NCBI GenBank assembly: GCA_014359685.1
Contig: JACIYY010000036.1
Span: 1-16,068 of the forward strand
Source: Porphyrobacter sp.
GTDB taxonomy: Bacteria > Pseudomonadota > Alphaproteobacteria > Sphingomonadales > Sphingomonadaceae
DNA: 16,068 nucleotides
Direction of reading: 5' to 3'
A model generated the notes under the pieces. That model was not told the origin of the DNA. It ran no database searches and saw only the letters and a list, made by a program, of their open reading frames with translations. Numbering within the stretch: the stretch's first letter is position 1; the number at the start of each line of letters is the position of its first letter. Positions 6,696 through 15,096 of this stretch are shown here, one piece after another. A program made the position numbers and the translations under genes.

Positions 6696-7904
6696 CTACA
6701 ACAGGAACAGACTGGCCAGCTCCACATGGGTCGACCAGCGGAACTGGCCCACCGGGCGCAGCGCCGCCAGGCGGTAGCCGGCATCGGCCAGCACCCGCCC
6801 GTCGCGCGCCCAGCTCGACGGATTGCAGCTGACATAGACGATCCGCGCCACGCCGCTGGCCGCCAGTTGCGCCACCTGCTCGCGCGCGCCGGCGCGGGGC
6901 GGGTCGATCACGACGCCGTCAAACCCGCGCAGCTCGTCGGCGCGCAGCGGGTTGCGGAACAGATCGCGGTGGAGCGCCTCCACCGGCAGGCCGGCCCGGC
7001 GCGCGGCGGCGCGGCAGGCGAGATGAGGCTCGCGCGCCGCTTCCACCGCCAGCACCCGCGCTCCGCCTCGCGCCAGTGCGAAGGCGAAGGTGCCAAGGCC
7101 CGCGAACAGATCGGCGATGCTGCCGCGCGCCGCCAGCCACTCGCTCGCCGCCGCGACGAGCGCCGCCTCGCCATCGGCGGTGGCCTGCAGGAACGCGCCC
7201 GACGGCAGGTCGACCGCCACGCCCGACGGCGTGACCCGCGCCGGCTCCGGCTCCCACAACGGCTCGGGCCCATAGCCGTGGTCCAGCACCAGCCGAGCGA
7301 GCGCTTGGCGGCGGCAAAAATCCAGCAGCGCCTCGGTCTGCGCCAGCCCGTCGAGCGGCAGGCCGGCAATGGCGCAGTCCACGCCGCAATCGGTCAGCGC
7401 CAGGGTGATATCGACCGCCAGCCGCCCGCGCCGCTCCGACAGCAGGCGGCGCAGCGGCTCGACCAGCGCGAACAGTTCGGGGGCAAGGACGTGGCATTCG
7501 CGCATATCGACGATGCGGTGGGTTCCCGCCTCGCGGAAGCCGATCACCGGTCCGCCCTTTCCCGTCGCCGCGTGCAGCGTGGCGCGGCGCCGGCTGCGCG
7601 GCGGCGACAGGTGAACCGGCGCCACCTGCGCGGCCGCCAGCCCCTGCCCCTCTGCCGCCAGTACCACGCGGTCATGGACGAAGCCGGCCAGCGCAGCCTC
7701 GTCGAGGTGCTGCAACTGGCACCCGCCGCAGCGGCCGAAATGGCGGCAGGGCGCCGCCGCGCGGTGCGGACCGGGTCGCACCGTGCCGTCGGCCAGCAAC
7801 CGGTCGCCGGGGGCAGCGAGCGGCACGTGGCGGCCGTCGGCGGTGATCCCGTCCCCCTTGGCCGCGACCCGAAGGATCGCCGTGCCCTCCTCCGATACGC
7901 TCAC
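6696..7904 (-). CDS. TrmA/RlmD-family 23S rRNA (or tRNA) m5U methyltransferase
   Basis: SAM-dependent RNA uridine-C5 methyltransferase, 402 aa. After a short TRAM-like RNA-binding segment comes the 4Fe-4S cluster site C53, C59 and C62 (CRHFGRCGGCQ) with C137 as fourth ligand. The SAM motif DLFAGLGTFAFALA is at 265-278, VIDPPRAGA at 332-340, and the catalytic cysteine is C360 in VSCNPSSWARD. This is the RumA/RlmD arrangement (m5U1939 of 23S rRNA in E. coli), but family members vary in target, so no symbol is assigned. GTG at 7904 is taken as start because it overlaps the nnrD stop (GTGA, 7904-7901). The frame stays open to 8351, but that would lie inside nnrD. Last gene of the ispE-ilvD-nnrD run, probably translationally coupled to nnrD. 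Confidence 0.9.
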   Translation of the reverse strand: MSVSEEGTAILRVAAKGDGITADGRHVPLAAPGDRLLADGTVRPGPHRAAAPCRHFGRCGGCQLQHLDEAALAGFVHDRVVLAAEGQGLAAAQVAPVHLSPPRSRRRATLHAATGKGGPVIGFREAGTHRIVDMRECHVLAPELFALVEPLRRLLSERRGRLAVDITLALTDCGVDCAIAGLPLDGLAQTEALLDFCRRQALARLVLDHGYGPEPLWEPEPARVTPSGVAVDLPSGAFLQATADGEAALVAAASEWLAARGSIADLFAGLGTFAFALARGGARVLAVEAAREPHLACRAAARRAGLPVEALHRDLFRNPLRADELRGFDGVVIDPPRAGAREQVAQLAASGVARIVYVSCNPSSWARDGRVLADAGYRLAALRPVGQFRWSTHVELASLFLL

Positions 7905-9289
7905 AAGCAGCGCTCGTAAGCGGCGGGAACCGCTTCGATCAGATCGCTGGCGGTGAAAGCGGCACCGGCGATCCGCGCCGCTTCGGCATGGAGCCACACC
8001 GCCTCCTCCGCCGCGACCAGCGCCGCTTGCCCGGTCGCCAGCCGGCTGGCGAGAATCCCGGCCAGCACGTCGCCGGTGCCGGCGGTGGACAGCCAGCTGC
8101 TCGCCGGGCGGGCGAAGCGCAAGCCGCCATCGGGTGCCGCGATCAGCGTGTCGGGACCCTTGGCGATCACCACCGCGCGGCTGGCCCGCGCCAGCGTCAG
8201 CGCGGCGGCGAGCCGGTCGTGCGGCTCGATCCCGAACCGCGCGCACAGCCCCGCCATCTCGCCCGCATGCGGCGTCAGCAGCAGCGGTGCGCGGCGGCCG
8301 GCGAGCATCTCCGGCGCCAGCAGCACCAGCGCATCGGCGTCGAGCACGCATGGCGGCTCGCGCGCCAGCACCGCCGCCAGCCGCTCCGCCGCCGCCTCGT
8401 CGCGGCCCAGCCCCGGCCCCACCAGCAGCGCGGCGATGCGGGGATCGGCGAGCGCTTCATCAAGCGGGCCGTCGTTCACCACCAGATCGTCGGGCGTCGC
8501 CGGCGATCTGCGGGGGGCGAACAGCTTCACATAGCCGGCCCCGCCATGCATCGCCGCGCGCGCCGCCAGCGCGCCCGCGCCCGGCATCGCCCCGCCGACC
8601 ACCGCCAGCAGGCCGCGGCTGTATTTGTGCGCCGAACGGGCGGGAGCGGGCAGAGAGGGCCGGGCGATCAGGCGCGCCGCTTCGGCGCCTGCGGTAACGC
8701 CAATGTTCACCAGCCGCCGCTCGCCCATCCGCGCCATGCCGGGCAGTAGCCAATGCGCGCGCTTCCATGCACCCAGCGCCAGCGACAGGCGGTATTCGGG
8801 CAGCCCGTCGTTCAGCGCCGCGCCGCTATCGGCCTCGATCCCGCTCGGCAAGTCGATGGCGATGGCGCCGGAATGGCTGGCGGCGAGCCGCGCCAGCAGC
8901 GCCGCCAGCACCGGGTCGAGCGGACGGGTCAGGCCGCTGCCGAACAGGGCATCGACCAGCAGCCCGCCCCGCGCGCCCGCCACGATGGGGCCGGCATAGG
9001 ACCGGCGCGCCGCGATCGCCGCCTCGCCCGCCGGATCGAGCGGGGCGACCACCCGCACCTTGCCGCCGCGCGCCTGCACTTCGCGCGCGATGACATAGCC
9101 ATCGCCGCCATTGTTGCCGGGTCCGCACAGCACCGTCACCGGCGCCCCGGCGGCGATCCGCCAGACCCACTCCGCCGCCCCTTTGCCGGCGCGCTCCATC
9201 AGGCTCGCGACCGTCTCGCCGCCATCGATCAGCGCCTGTTCGGCGGCGCGCATCTCGGCGACGGTCAGGGCCGGATCAAGTGCCGCCAT
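7901..9289 (-). CDS. nnrD: Bifunctional NAD(P)H-hydrate repair enzyme (epimerase + ADP-dependent dehydratase)
   Basis: Repairs NADHX and NADPHX, the damaged hydrates of NAD(P)H, in the cytoplasm. The 462-aa protein is a fusion. The N-terminal YjeF_N epimerase domain (about 1-210) has GPGNNGGDGYV (56-66), ALFGSGLTRPL (114-124) and AIDLPSG (144-150). The C-terminal carbohydrate-kinase-like dehydratase domain (about 215-462) has HKYSRG (221-226), GPGLGRD (291-297), LLTPHAGEM (337-345) and GTGDVLAG (404-411). All expected motifs of both halves are intact. Start ATG 9289 lies 20 bases after the ilvD stop, so co-transcription with ilvD is likely; its TGA overlaps the methyltransferase GTG. The symbol nnrD is used for the whole fusion. 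Confidence 0.95.
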   Translation of the reverse strand: MAALDPALTVAEMRAAEQALIDGGETVASLMERAGKGAAEWVWRIAAGAPVTVLCGPGNNGGDGYVIAREVQARGGKVRVVAPLDPAGEAAIAARRSYAGPIVAGARGGLLVDALFGSGLTRPLDPVLAALLARLAASHSGAIAIDLPSGIEADSGAALNDGLPEYRLSLALGAWKRAHWLLPGMARMGERRLVNIGVTAGAEAARLIARPSLPAPARSAHKYSRGLLAVVGGAMPGAGALAARAAMHGGAGYVKLFAPRRSPATPDDLVVNDGPLDEALADPRIAALLVGPGLGRDEAAAERLAAVLAREPPCVLDADALVLLAPEMLAGRRAPLLLTPHAGEMAGLCARFGIEPHDRLAAALTLARASRAVVIAKGPDTLIAAPDGGLRFARPASSWLSTAGTGDVLAGILASRLATGQAALVAAEEAVWLHAEAARIAGAAFTASDLIEAVPAAYERCL

Positions 9290-9309
9290 GGCGCCCCGGC
9301 GCGGCGGGA

Positions 9310-11031
9310 TCAGATATCCGCATAGGTGTGGGTTTCGCTCGCCGCGCCGGGATGGGTGATCGCCCCCTTCACCGCCGGGCCGACAGTGCGGGCATAGCGC
9401 CACAGCGCGCCCGACTGGTAATCGTGCGCGCGCGGCTGCCAGCCCTGCCGCCGCCGGTCGAGCACGGCGGGCTCGACCAGCAGGTCGATAGTCCCGGCCT
9501 CGGCGTCGATGGCGATGGTGTCGCCATCCTCGACCAGCGCGATGGGGCCGCCATCGGCCGCTTCGGGGCCGACATGGCCGATGCAGAACCCGCGCGTGCC
9601 GCCGGAGAAGCGGCCGTCGGTGATCAGCGCCACCTTCTCCCCCATCCCGAGCCCGTAGAGCGCGGCGGTGGTGGACAGCATCTCGCGCATCCCCGGCCCG
9701 CCCTTGGGCCCTTCGTAGCGGATCACGATCACGCTGCCCTCCGCGATGGCGCGGCTTTCGACCGCGGCGAAGGCGTCCTCCTCGCAATCGAACACCCGTG
9801 CCGGGCCGGTGAATTGCAGCCGGTGCATTCCGGCGACCTTCACGATCGCCCCCTCGGGCGCCAGAGAGCCCTTCAGCCCCACCACGCCGCCGGTCGGGCT
9901 GAGCGGGCGGGAGACCGGGTAGATGACCTTCTGGTCGGGGTTCCAGGTCACCTCCTCGATATTCTCGCCCAGCGTCCGGCCGGTGACCGTCATCGGCTCG
10001 GGGTCGAGGAACCCGCCGTCGAGCAGGGTCTTCATCGCCATGTAGATGCCGCCCGCCTCGTGCATGTCCTTGGCGACATAGCGGCCGCCCGGCTTCAGAT
10101 CGGCGATGTAGGGGGTGGACTTGAAGATCTCGGCCACATCGAACAGGTCGAAGGCGATGCCGCATTCGCTGGCCATCGCCGGCAGGTGCAGCGCGGCGTT
10201 GGTCGATCCGCCGGTGGCGGCGACCACCCGCGCGGCGTTCTCGAACGCAGCCCGGGTGCAGATGTCGCGCGGGCGCAGGTTACGCGCCACCAGCTCCATC
10301 ACCTGCCGCCCGGCGGCCACCGCGATCTCCTCGCGGCTCTTGTAGGGAGCCGGCGCCATGTTGCTGTTGGGCAGGGACAATCCGATCGCCTCCCCGACGC
10401 AGGCCATGGTGTTGGCGGTGAACTGGCCGCCGCACGCACCGTGGCCCGGACAGGCGACCTGTTCCAGCGCGGTCAGCTGCGACAGCGGGCAATTGCCGGC
10501 CGCGAACTGGCCGACCGCCTCGAACACGTCGACCACGGTCACGTCGCGGTCGTGGAAGCGGCCGGGCAGGATCGATCCGCCATAGACGAAGATCGCGGGC
10601 ACGTTCAGCCGCAGCATCGCCATCATCATGCCCGGCAGGCTCTTGTCGCAGCCGGCGAAGCCGACCAGCGCGTCGTAGCAATGGCCGCGCACCGACAGCT
10701 CGATCGAATCGGCGATCACCTCACGGCTGACCAGCGAGCTCTTCATCCCCTGGTGGCCCATGGCGATGCCATCGGTCACGGTGATGGTGTTGAAGCGGCG
10801 CGGCGTGCCGCCGCCCTGCTCGACCCCGGCGCGGCAGATGTCGGCCTGCGCATCCAGCGTGGTGTTGCAGGGCGCCGAATCGTTGCCGGCCGAGGCGATG
10901 CCGACGAACGGGCGGCCGATCTCCTCCTCGGTCATGCCCATGGCGTAGTAATAGGATCGGTGCGGCGCGCGCTCCGGTCCGAGCGAGACGTGGCGGCTGG
11001 GCAGGCGGGACTTGTCGAAACGGGTGCTCAT
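9310..11031 (-). CDS. ilvD: Dihydroxy-acid dehydratase
   Basis: Dehydrates 2,3-dihydroxy-isovalerate and 2,3-dihydroxy-3-methylvalerate to the 2-keto acids in valine, leucine and isoleucine synthesis. The 573-aa protein is full length for the IlvD/Edd family. Fe-S ligand cysteines are expected at C55 (NDSAPCN), C128 ([13 protein letters not shown]) and C200 ([16 protein letters not shown]). The C-terminal block [22 protein letters not shown] is standard for IlvD. ATG 11031 is preferred: GAAGG lies 7 bases upstream on the coding strand. An upstream in-frame ATG at 11058 would add nine residues (MNVARRPAM...) without a better site. Second gene of the ispE-led minus-strand run; the three partner genes of the pathway are not here. 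Confidence 0.98.
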   Translation of the reverse strand: MSTRFDKSRLPSRHVSLGPERAPHRSYYYAMGMTEEEIGRPFVGIASAGNDSAPCNTTLDAQADICRAGVEQGGGTPRRFNTITVTDGIAMGHQGMKSSLVSREVIADSIELSVRGHCYDALVGFAGCDKSLPGMMMAMLRLNVPAIFVYGGSILPGRFHDRDVTVVDVFEAVGQFAAGNCPLSQLTALEQVACPGHGACGGQFTANTMACVGEAIGLSLPNSNMAPAPYKSREEIAVAAGRQVMELVARNLRPRDICTRAAFENAARVVAATGGSTNAALHLPAMASECGIAFDLFDVAEIFKSTPYIADLKPGGRYVAKDMHEAGGIYMAMKTLLDGGFLDPEPMTVTGRTLGENIEEVTWNPDQKVIYPVSRPLSPTGGVVGLKGSLAPEGAIVKVAGMHRLQFTGPARVFDCEEDAFAAVESRAIAEGSVIVIRYEGPKGGPGMREMLSTTAALYGLGMGEKVALITDGRFSGGTRGFCIGHVGPEAADGGPIALVEDGDTIAIDAEAGTIDLLVEPAVLDRRRQGWQPRAHDYQSGALWRYARTVGPAVKGAITHPGAASETHTYADI

Positions 11032-11055
11032 CGCGGGCCTTCGTGCAACATTCAT

Positions 11056-11075
11056 GCAGGGAGCAGGCGCCCTGC
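11056..11075. repeat. Inverted repeat in the ispE-ilvD gap
   Basis: GCAGGG (11056-11061) and CCCTGC (11070-11075) form a 6-base stem with an 8-base loop. An alternative stem, GCAGG (11063-11067) with the same right arm, has a 3-base loop. It lies in the 89-base gap just ahead of ilvD. Without a T-run on either strand it is not a classical terminator, but the two mutually exclusive stems could pause transcription or affect ilvD translation. Confidence 0.25.
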
Positions 11076-11120
11076 CCCCGGCGCGGCGCCAGCGCAACCC
11101 CGTTCGCGGCGCCGGACCGC

Positions 11121-11936
11121 TCAGCGCAGGCGAGCCTGCATCAGCCACCAGCCGGGGCACTCGCGGCCAAGGGCTGTGGCCGTCGCCTCGCGCTGCGCTT
11201 CGTCGGCATAGAGGGCAAAGCAGGTGGCGCCCGATCCGCTCATCCGCACCAGCATCGCGCCGGTGTCGCGCAGCCGTGCCAGCACCTCGGCGATGACCGG
11301 GCACAGCGCGGTGGCGGGCGCTTCGAGGTCGTTGCGGCCGCTTTGCGCGATTGCCGAGGCGGGGCCGCCAGTCAGCAGCGGCCCGCGATCCTGCCCGTCC
11401 CACGCAGCAAAGACCGGCCCGGTCGCCAGCGGCACGCGGGGGTTGACCAGCAGCACGGGCGTTCCGGCGAGATCGTCCTCCACCGGCTCCAGCACCGTTC
11501 CGGTGCCGCGCCCGATCGCGGTGCGGCTCGCCACGCAGGCCGGCACATCGGCGCCCAGCCTGGCGGCGCGGGCAGGCCAGTCGGCGGGCAGGCCATGGGC
11601 GTCGCGTACCATCCGGAACACCGCCCCGGCATCGGCCGATCCGCCGCCGAGGCCAGCGGCGACCGGCAGGTTCTTCTCCAGCGTGATGGCGAGGCCATCC
11701 GCGCGCGGCAGCGCCGCCAGCGCCCGTGCGACGATGTTGCCGAACGGATCGGACAGGGCAGCCGCGAATTCGCCGGTGACAACGAGGGCGTCGCGCGCGG
11801 CCGAACGCGCGATCAGCCGGTCCCCGGCATCGACGAAGGCGAACAGCGTCTCAAGCTCGTGATAGCCGTCCGCGCGCCGGCGCCGGACGTGGAGCGCGAG
11901 GTTGATCTTGGCGTAGGCGGTTTCGGTCATCGGCAT
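11121..11936 (-). CDS. ispE: 4-diphosphocytidyl-2-C-methyl-D-erythritol kinase
   Basis: GHMP kinase of the MEP pathway: phosphorylates CDP-ME to CDP-ME-2-phosphate on the way to isopentenyl diphosphate. The 271-aa protein has [11 protein letters not shown] (7-17) with catalytic K10, the GHMP ATP loop [15 protein letters not shown] (91-105), LGADVPAC (127-134) with catalytic D130, and the C-terminal [11 protein letters not shown] motif. Two starts compete: ATG 11936 ([10 protein letters not shown]) and ATG 11930 (MTETAYAK). Neither has a strong ribosome binding site, and the frame's further upstream extension to 12005 is low-complexity and unlike the family. It leads the minus-strand run and is divergent from the DUF1328 gene, with 104 bases between starts. 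Confidence 0.96.
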   Translation of the reverse strand: MPMTETAYAKINLALHVRRRRADGYHELETLFAFVDAGDRLIARSAARDALVVTGEFAAALSDPFGNIVARALAALPRADGLAITLEKNLPVAAGLGGGSADAGAVFRMVRDAHGLPADWPARAARLGADVPACVASRTAIGRGTGTVLEPVEDDLAGTPVLLVNPRVPLATGPVFAAWDGQDRGPLLTGGPASAIAQSGRNDLEAPATALCPVIAEVLARLRDTGAMLVRMSGSGATCFALYADEAQREATATALGRECPGWWLMQARLR

Positions 11937-11989
11937 CGCCGCGCGGCTTAGCCGAGGGCGGCGCGCGGCGCGAGGCCGTGCCGCTGCGC

Positions 11990-12014
11990 GGAACGAGCGC
12001 TGCACCGCAGCGTT
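11990..12014 (+). promoter_or_regulatory. EcfG-type general stress response promoter (GGAAC-N16-CGTT)
   Basis: GGAAC at 11990-11994 and CGTT at 12011-12014 are separated by exactly 16 bases. This matches in full the known alphaproteobacterial EcfG sigma-factor promoter consensus GGAAC-N16/17-CGTT. Transcription would begin near 12020, about 20 bases before the DUF1328 ATG at 12041, leaving room for the AAGGGGGA ribosome binding site at 12025-12032. The element sits in the only non-coding place from which that gene can be driven. I inspected other GGAAC sites in the window and found none with CGTT at this spacing. Confidence 0.75.
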
Positions 12015-12040
12015 TGCCGGGGATAAGGGGGAATCAACCG

Positions 12041-12214
12041 ATGATCAGACTGGCCATAATCTTCGCGGTGATCGCAGCGGTGCTGGGGGTGCTCGGCTTC
12101 GGCGGGGTGGCCGGGGTGGCATGGGACATCGCACAGATCTTCTTCTGGATCGCGGTGGTGATCGCGGTGGTGCTGTTCGTGCTTGGCTTTACCATCTACA
12201 AGAAGGTGAAATGA
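12041..12214 (+). CDS. DUF1328 small membrane protein (YtjA-like)
   Basis: A 57-aa, very hydrophobic protein with two predicted membrane helices (about residues 3-20 and 28-50) separated by a glycine-rich turn FGGVAGVAWDIAQI, ending in the basic tail YKKVK. This layout, including GxAGxAxxIAxIxF, is that of the DUF1328 / YtjA family, whose molecular function is unknown and whose members are often stress-induced. The start is fixed by AAGGGGGA at 12025-12032, 8 bases before ATG. It lies directly behind the EcfG-type promoter, consistent with a general stress response gene. The AI-2E family permease gene follows after 36 bases and may be co-transcribed. Confidence 0.9.
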   Translation: MIRLAIIFAVIAAVLGVLGFGGVAGVAWDIAQIFFWIAVVIAVVLFVLGFTIYKKVK

Positions 12215-12230
12215 CCAGCGCCTTCGCTGG
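12215..12230 (+). repeat. Hairpin between DUF1328 and permease genes
   Basis: CCAGCG (12215-12220), loop CCTT, CGCTGG (12225-12230): a perfect 6-base stem starting at the base after the DUF1328 stop. There is no T-run, so it may protect the 3' end of the short mRNA or attenuate read-through into the permease gene rather than terminate fully. Confidence 0.4.
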
Positions 12231-12250
12231 CGCACGCCGCTGCTGACGCC

Positions 12251-13339
12251 GTGACCGCGCCCTCCGCCTCCCCCTCCGGGATCGGCCGCGTGGTGGTGGC
12301 CGCCATCGCCATCCTGGCGGTGATCGCGGTCGCGTGGATGCTGGTACAGCTGACGAGCTTCCTGCTGCTGCTGTTCGCATCCGTGGTGCTGGCGACGATC
12401 TTCGACGCCATGACCAGTGGGCTGTGCCGGCTGACCGGGTGGACCAATCGCGGGCTGGCGCTGACGATCTCAATCCTCGTCCTGCTGTTGGCCGTGGCCG
12501 GAATGGTCGCCCTGTTCGGCTCCCAATTTGCAGGCGAGGTCGACACCATCCGCGAAAGCATTCCGCCGGCGCTGGCGCAGGTGGAGGCGCTGTTGCAGCA
12601 GATCGGCGTCGGGCAGTCGCTGGGGGAGATGCTGGAACAGGGCACCCAGGATGTGTCGGGCATCGCCTCGCGCCTGGGCAGCTATGCGGCGGCAGTGACC
12701 AGCGGGGTCACCGATTTCGTGCTGGTCTTTGTCGGCGCTGTCTTCATCGCCGCCAATCCGCAGGTCTATCGCCGCGGGCTGCTGCTGCTGATGCCGCAGC
12801 GAGCCGAAACCTCGGCGGCGGCGTTCATCGACGATTGCGCGCAGGGGCTGCGCGGCTGGATGCTGGGGCAGGCGGTCTCCTCCGTTCTCGTCGGCGCGCT
12901 GACCTGGGCCGGGCTGACGCTGCTGGGGGTGCCGGCGGCGGGCGGGCTGGCGGTGATCGCCGGGCTGCTCGACGTGATCCCGATGGTCGGACCGGTGATT
13001 GCGGGGGTGCCGGCGGTGCTGCTGGCCTTCACCGTCTCGCCGATCACCGCGCTGTGGACCGTGGGGCTGTATCTGCTGATCCAGCAATTGCAGGGCAACA
13101 TCCTGCAACCGATGATCCAGAAGCAGGCCGTCGATGTGCCCCCGGCGGTGCTGTTGTTCGCCGTGTTCGGCGCAGGGCTGCTGTTCGGCGCGCTGGGCGT
13201 GCTGCTGGCCGCGCCGCTGACGATCGTGATCTACCTGTTCGTGCAACGCATCTATGTGCACGACATCCTGGGCAAGCCGATCCGCATCGCCGGCCGGGAC
13301 GGCGGAGCGGACCGCCCCGACGGCGCGGGCGAAGGCTGA
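12251..13339 (+). CDS. AI-2E / PerM family transporter-like membrane protein
   Basis: Inner-membrane protein of the AI-2E transporter (PerM/YdiK/TqsA) family, 362 aa. Members have been linked to export of autoinducer-2 or Na+(Li+)/H+ antiport, and substrate cannot be assigned from sequence. Two N-terminal helix pairs (about residues 13-48 and 66-88) flank a loop, followed by a soluble segment (89-150) and then a block of further helices. The family signature region LLDVIPMVGPVIAGVPAVL and the late motif QGNILQPMIQKQAVDVPP are both present. The GTG at 12251 is the earliest usable start. It has no clear ribosome binding site, so translation may depend on the upstream DUF1328 gene; in-frame GTGs at 12290-12298 would cut into the first helix. 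Its end faces ETF-QO with 19 bases between. Confidence 0.9.
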   Translation: MTAPSASPSGIGRVVVAAIAILAVIAVAWMLVQLTSFLLLLFASVVLATIFDAMTSGLCRLTGWTNRGLALTISILVLLLAVAGMVALFGSQFAGEVDTIRESIPPALAQVEALLQQIGVGQSLGEMLEQGTQDVSGIASRLGSYAAAVTSGVTDFVLVFVGAVFIAANPQVYRRGLLLLMPQRAETSAAAFIDDCAQGLRGWMLGQAVSSVLVGALTWAGLTLLGVPAAGGLAVIAGLLDVIPMVGPVIAGVPAVLLAFTVSPITALWTVGLYLLIQQLQGNILQPMIQKQAVDVPPAVLLFAVFGAGLLFGALGVLLAAPLTIVIYLFVQRIYVHDILGKPIRIAGRDGGADRPDGAGEG

Positions 13340-13358
13340 GCGGCCCCTCGCGCCCCGA

Positions 13359-15005
13359 TCACATATTGGGATAGTTCGGCCCGCCGCCGCCTTCGGGCAC
13401 CACCCACTCGATGTTCTGCGTCGGGTCCTTGATGTCGCAGGTCTTGCAGTGGACGCAGTTCTGCGCGTTGATCACCAGCCGCGGCTCGGCCTCCTCCACC
13501 CCGACATATTCGTACACTCCGGCCGGGCAGTATCGCGCTTCCGGCCCAGCATAGATCGGCCAGTTGATCCGCTGCGGCACCGTGGGGTCCTTCAGCACCA
13601 GATGGCAGGGCTGATCCTCCTCGTGATTGGTGTTCGACAGGAACACCGAGGACAGCCGGTCGAAGCTGATCACCCCGTCGGGCTTCGGGTAGGCAATGGG
13701 CGTGTGGAGATCGGCGCGGTGGGTCGCCTCCGCGTCGGTATGGTGTGTCATCGCGCCGGTGATGTTGAGGCCCAGCTGGCGCATCCACATATCGGCGCCG
13801 GCCAGCACCGTCCCCACCGCGCCGCCGAAACGGGCGACCAGCGGTTGCGCGTTCTGGACCTTCTTCAGCTCCCTGGCGATCCAGCTGGCGCGCAGCGCGG
13901 CGTCGTACTCGGCCAGCTCGTCGCCCTCGCGCCCGGCTGCGATCGCGGCGGCGGCCGCCTCGGCCGCCAGCATCCCGCTCTTGATCGCGGTGTGGGTGCC
14001 CTTGATCCGGGGCACGTTGACGAAGCCCGCCGCGCAGCCGATCAGCGCGCCGCCGGGGAAGGCCAGCTTCGGCACGCTCTGCCAGCCGCCTTCGTTGATC
14101 GCCCGCGCGCCGTAGGCGACCCGCTTGCCGCCTTCGAGTATCTCGCGGATGCGCGGGTGGTGCTTCCAGCGCTGGAATTCCTCGAACGGGTGCAGATAGG
14201 GATTGCCGTAATCGAGCGCGGTGACGAAGCCGATCGCCACCTGCCCGCCGGCCTGGTGGTAGAGGAAGCCGCCGCCCCAGGCGTCGTTCTCCGACAGCGG
14301 CCAGCCCTGCGTGTGGATGACGCGGCCCGGCACGTGCTTCTCGGCCGGAATATCCCACAATTCCTTGATCCCCAGCCCATAGACCTGCGGCTGGCATTCG
14401 GCCTCCAGCGCGAACAGCCGCTTGGCCTGCTTGGTCAGGCTGCCGCGCGCCCCTTCGGCCAGCAGCGTGTACTTGGCGTGCAGCTCCATCCCCGGCTCGA
14501 AATCGGGCTTGCGCGAGCCATCGGCGGCGATGCCCATGTCACGGGTGACGACACCGAGGACGGTTGTGCCGGCCTCGTCCAGCAGCAGCTCGGCGGCGGG
14601 GAAGCCGGGGAAGATCTGCACCCCCAGCGCCTCCGCCTGCTCGGCCAGCCAGCGGCACAGATTGCCCAGCGACCCGGTGTAATTGCCATCGTTCTTCATG
14701 AACGGCGGCATCATCGCTTCGGGCAGCTGGTATTTGCCGGACTGGGTGAGCACCCAGTGGTGGTTCTCGGTCACCGGCACCTCGGCCAGCGGACAGGTCT
14801 CGCGCCATTCGGGCAGCAGCTCGTCGAGCGAGCGCGGATCGATCACCGCGCCCGACAGGATGTGAGCGCCGACCTCGGAGCCTTTTTCCAGCACCACGAC
14901 CTCGCAATCGGGCGAGAGCTGCTTGAGGCGGATCGAGGCGGCGAGGCCGGCCGGGCCGGCGCCCACGATCACCACATCCACCGGCATCGATTCCCGTTCG
15001 CTCAT
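13359..15005 (-). CDS. Electron transfer flavoprotein-ubiquinone oxidoreductase
   Basis: ETF-QO (EC 1.5.5.1) takes electrons from reduced electron transfer flavoprotein, from fatty-acid and amino-acid oxidation, to ubiquinone at the inner membrane. The 548-aa length is normal. The FAD-binding GAGPAG is at residues 15-20 and VVVLEKGSEVGAHILSGAV (36-54) follows. The 4Fe-4S ligands are C493 (RYCPAGVYEYV), C517, C520 and C523 (NCVHCKTCDIKDPTQNIEW). The start ATG at 15005 (MSERESMPVDVVIVG) fits the family; the open frame to 15323 would cross the divergent gene and is not used. The ETF subunits themselves are not in the window. It is divergent from the UDG-like gene with 91 bases between starts. 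Confidence 0.97.
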   Translation of the reverse strand: MSERESMPVDVVIVGAGPAGLAASIRLKQLSPDCEVVVLEKGSEVGAHILSGAVIDPRSLDELLPEWRETCPLAEVPVTENHHWVLTQSGKYQLPEAMMPPFMKNDGNYTGSLGNLCRWLAEQAEALGVQIFPGFPAAELLLDEAGTTVLGVVTRDMGIAADGSRKPDFEPGMELHAKYTLLAEGARGSLTKQAKRLFALEAECQPQVYGLGIKELWDIPAEKHVPGRVIHTQGWPLSENDAWGGGFLYHQAGGQVAIGFVTALDYGNPYLHPFEEFQRWKHHPRIREILEGGKRVAYGARAINEGGWQSVPKLAFPGGALIGCAAGFVNVPRIKGTHTAIKSGMLAAEAAAAAIAAGREGDELAEYDAALRASWIARELKKVQNAQPLVARFGGAVGTVLAGADMWMRQLGLNITGAMTHHTDAEATHRADLHTPIAYPKPDGVISFDRLSSVFLSNTNHEEDQPCHLVLKDPTVPQRINWPIYAGPEARYCPAGVYEYVGVEEAEPRLVINAQNCVHCKTCDIKDPTQNIEWVVPEGGGGPNYPNM

Positions 15006-15096
15006 CAGTGCTGTGTCCGAATTGTCATTGCCGATGTCGCATTCACATGGATCGGGCTTGATCGCTGGCCGGGGCAGGGTCAAGAGCCTGAGGATC
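15006..15096. promoter_or_regulatory. Divergent intergenic region, ETF-QO / UDG-like gene
   Basis: This gap must hold the promoter for ETF-QO and one for the UDG-like gene. I see no pair of boxes good enough to name. An inverted repeat CTTGA (15057-15061) / TCAAG (15080-15084) may be chance. TGAGGA just before 15097 serves as the ribosome binding site of the plus-strand gene. Confidence 0.3.

Noticed and set aside
9290..10165. Long N-terminal extension of the nnrD frame through ilvD
   Set aside because: These codons are the wrong-frame reading of ilvD. The YjeF_N domain starts at ATG 9289.
9280..11211. 643-codon plus-strand open frame opposite ilvD and part of ispE
   Set aside because: Its translation is His/Arg/Gly-rich with no recognisable domain, and the opposite strand encodes clear IlvD. 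It is a high-GC antisense shadow.
13340..13358. Possible bidirectional terminator between the permease and ETF-QO
   Set aside because: The 19 bases contain no inverted repeat of useful length and no T- or A-run.
12334..13374. 346-codon plus-strand frame overlapping the permease gene
   Set aside because: Out-of-frame reading giving Ala/Gly/Arg/Asp-rich sequence with no membrane helices, whereas the chosen frame has the complete AI-2E family pattern.
15057..15084. CTTGA...TCAAG inverted repeat upstream of the UDG-like gene as an operator
   Set aside because: Five-base arms 18 bases apart are expected by chance, and no promoter boxes are placed around them.
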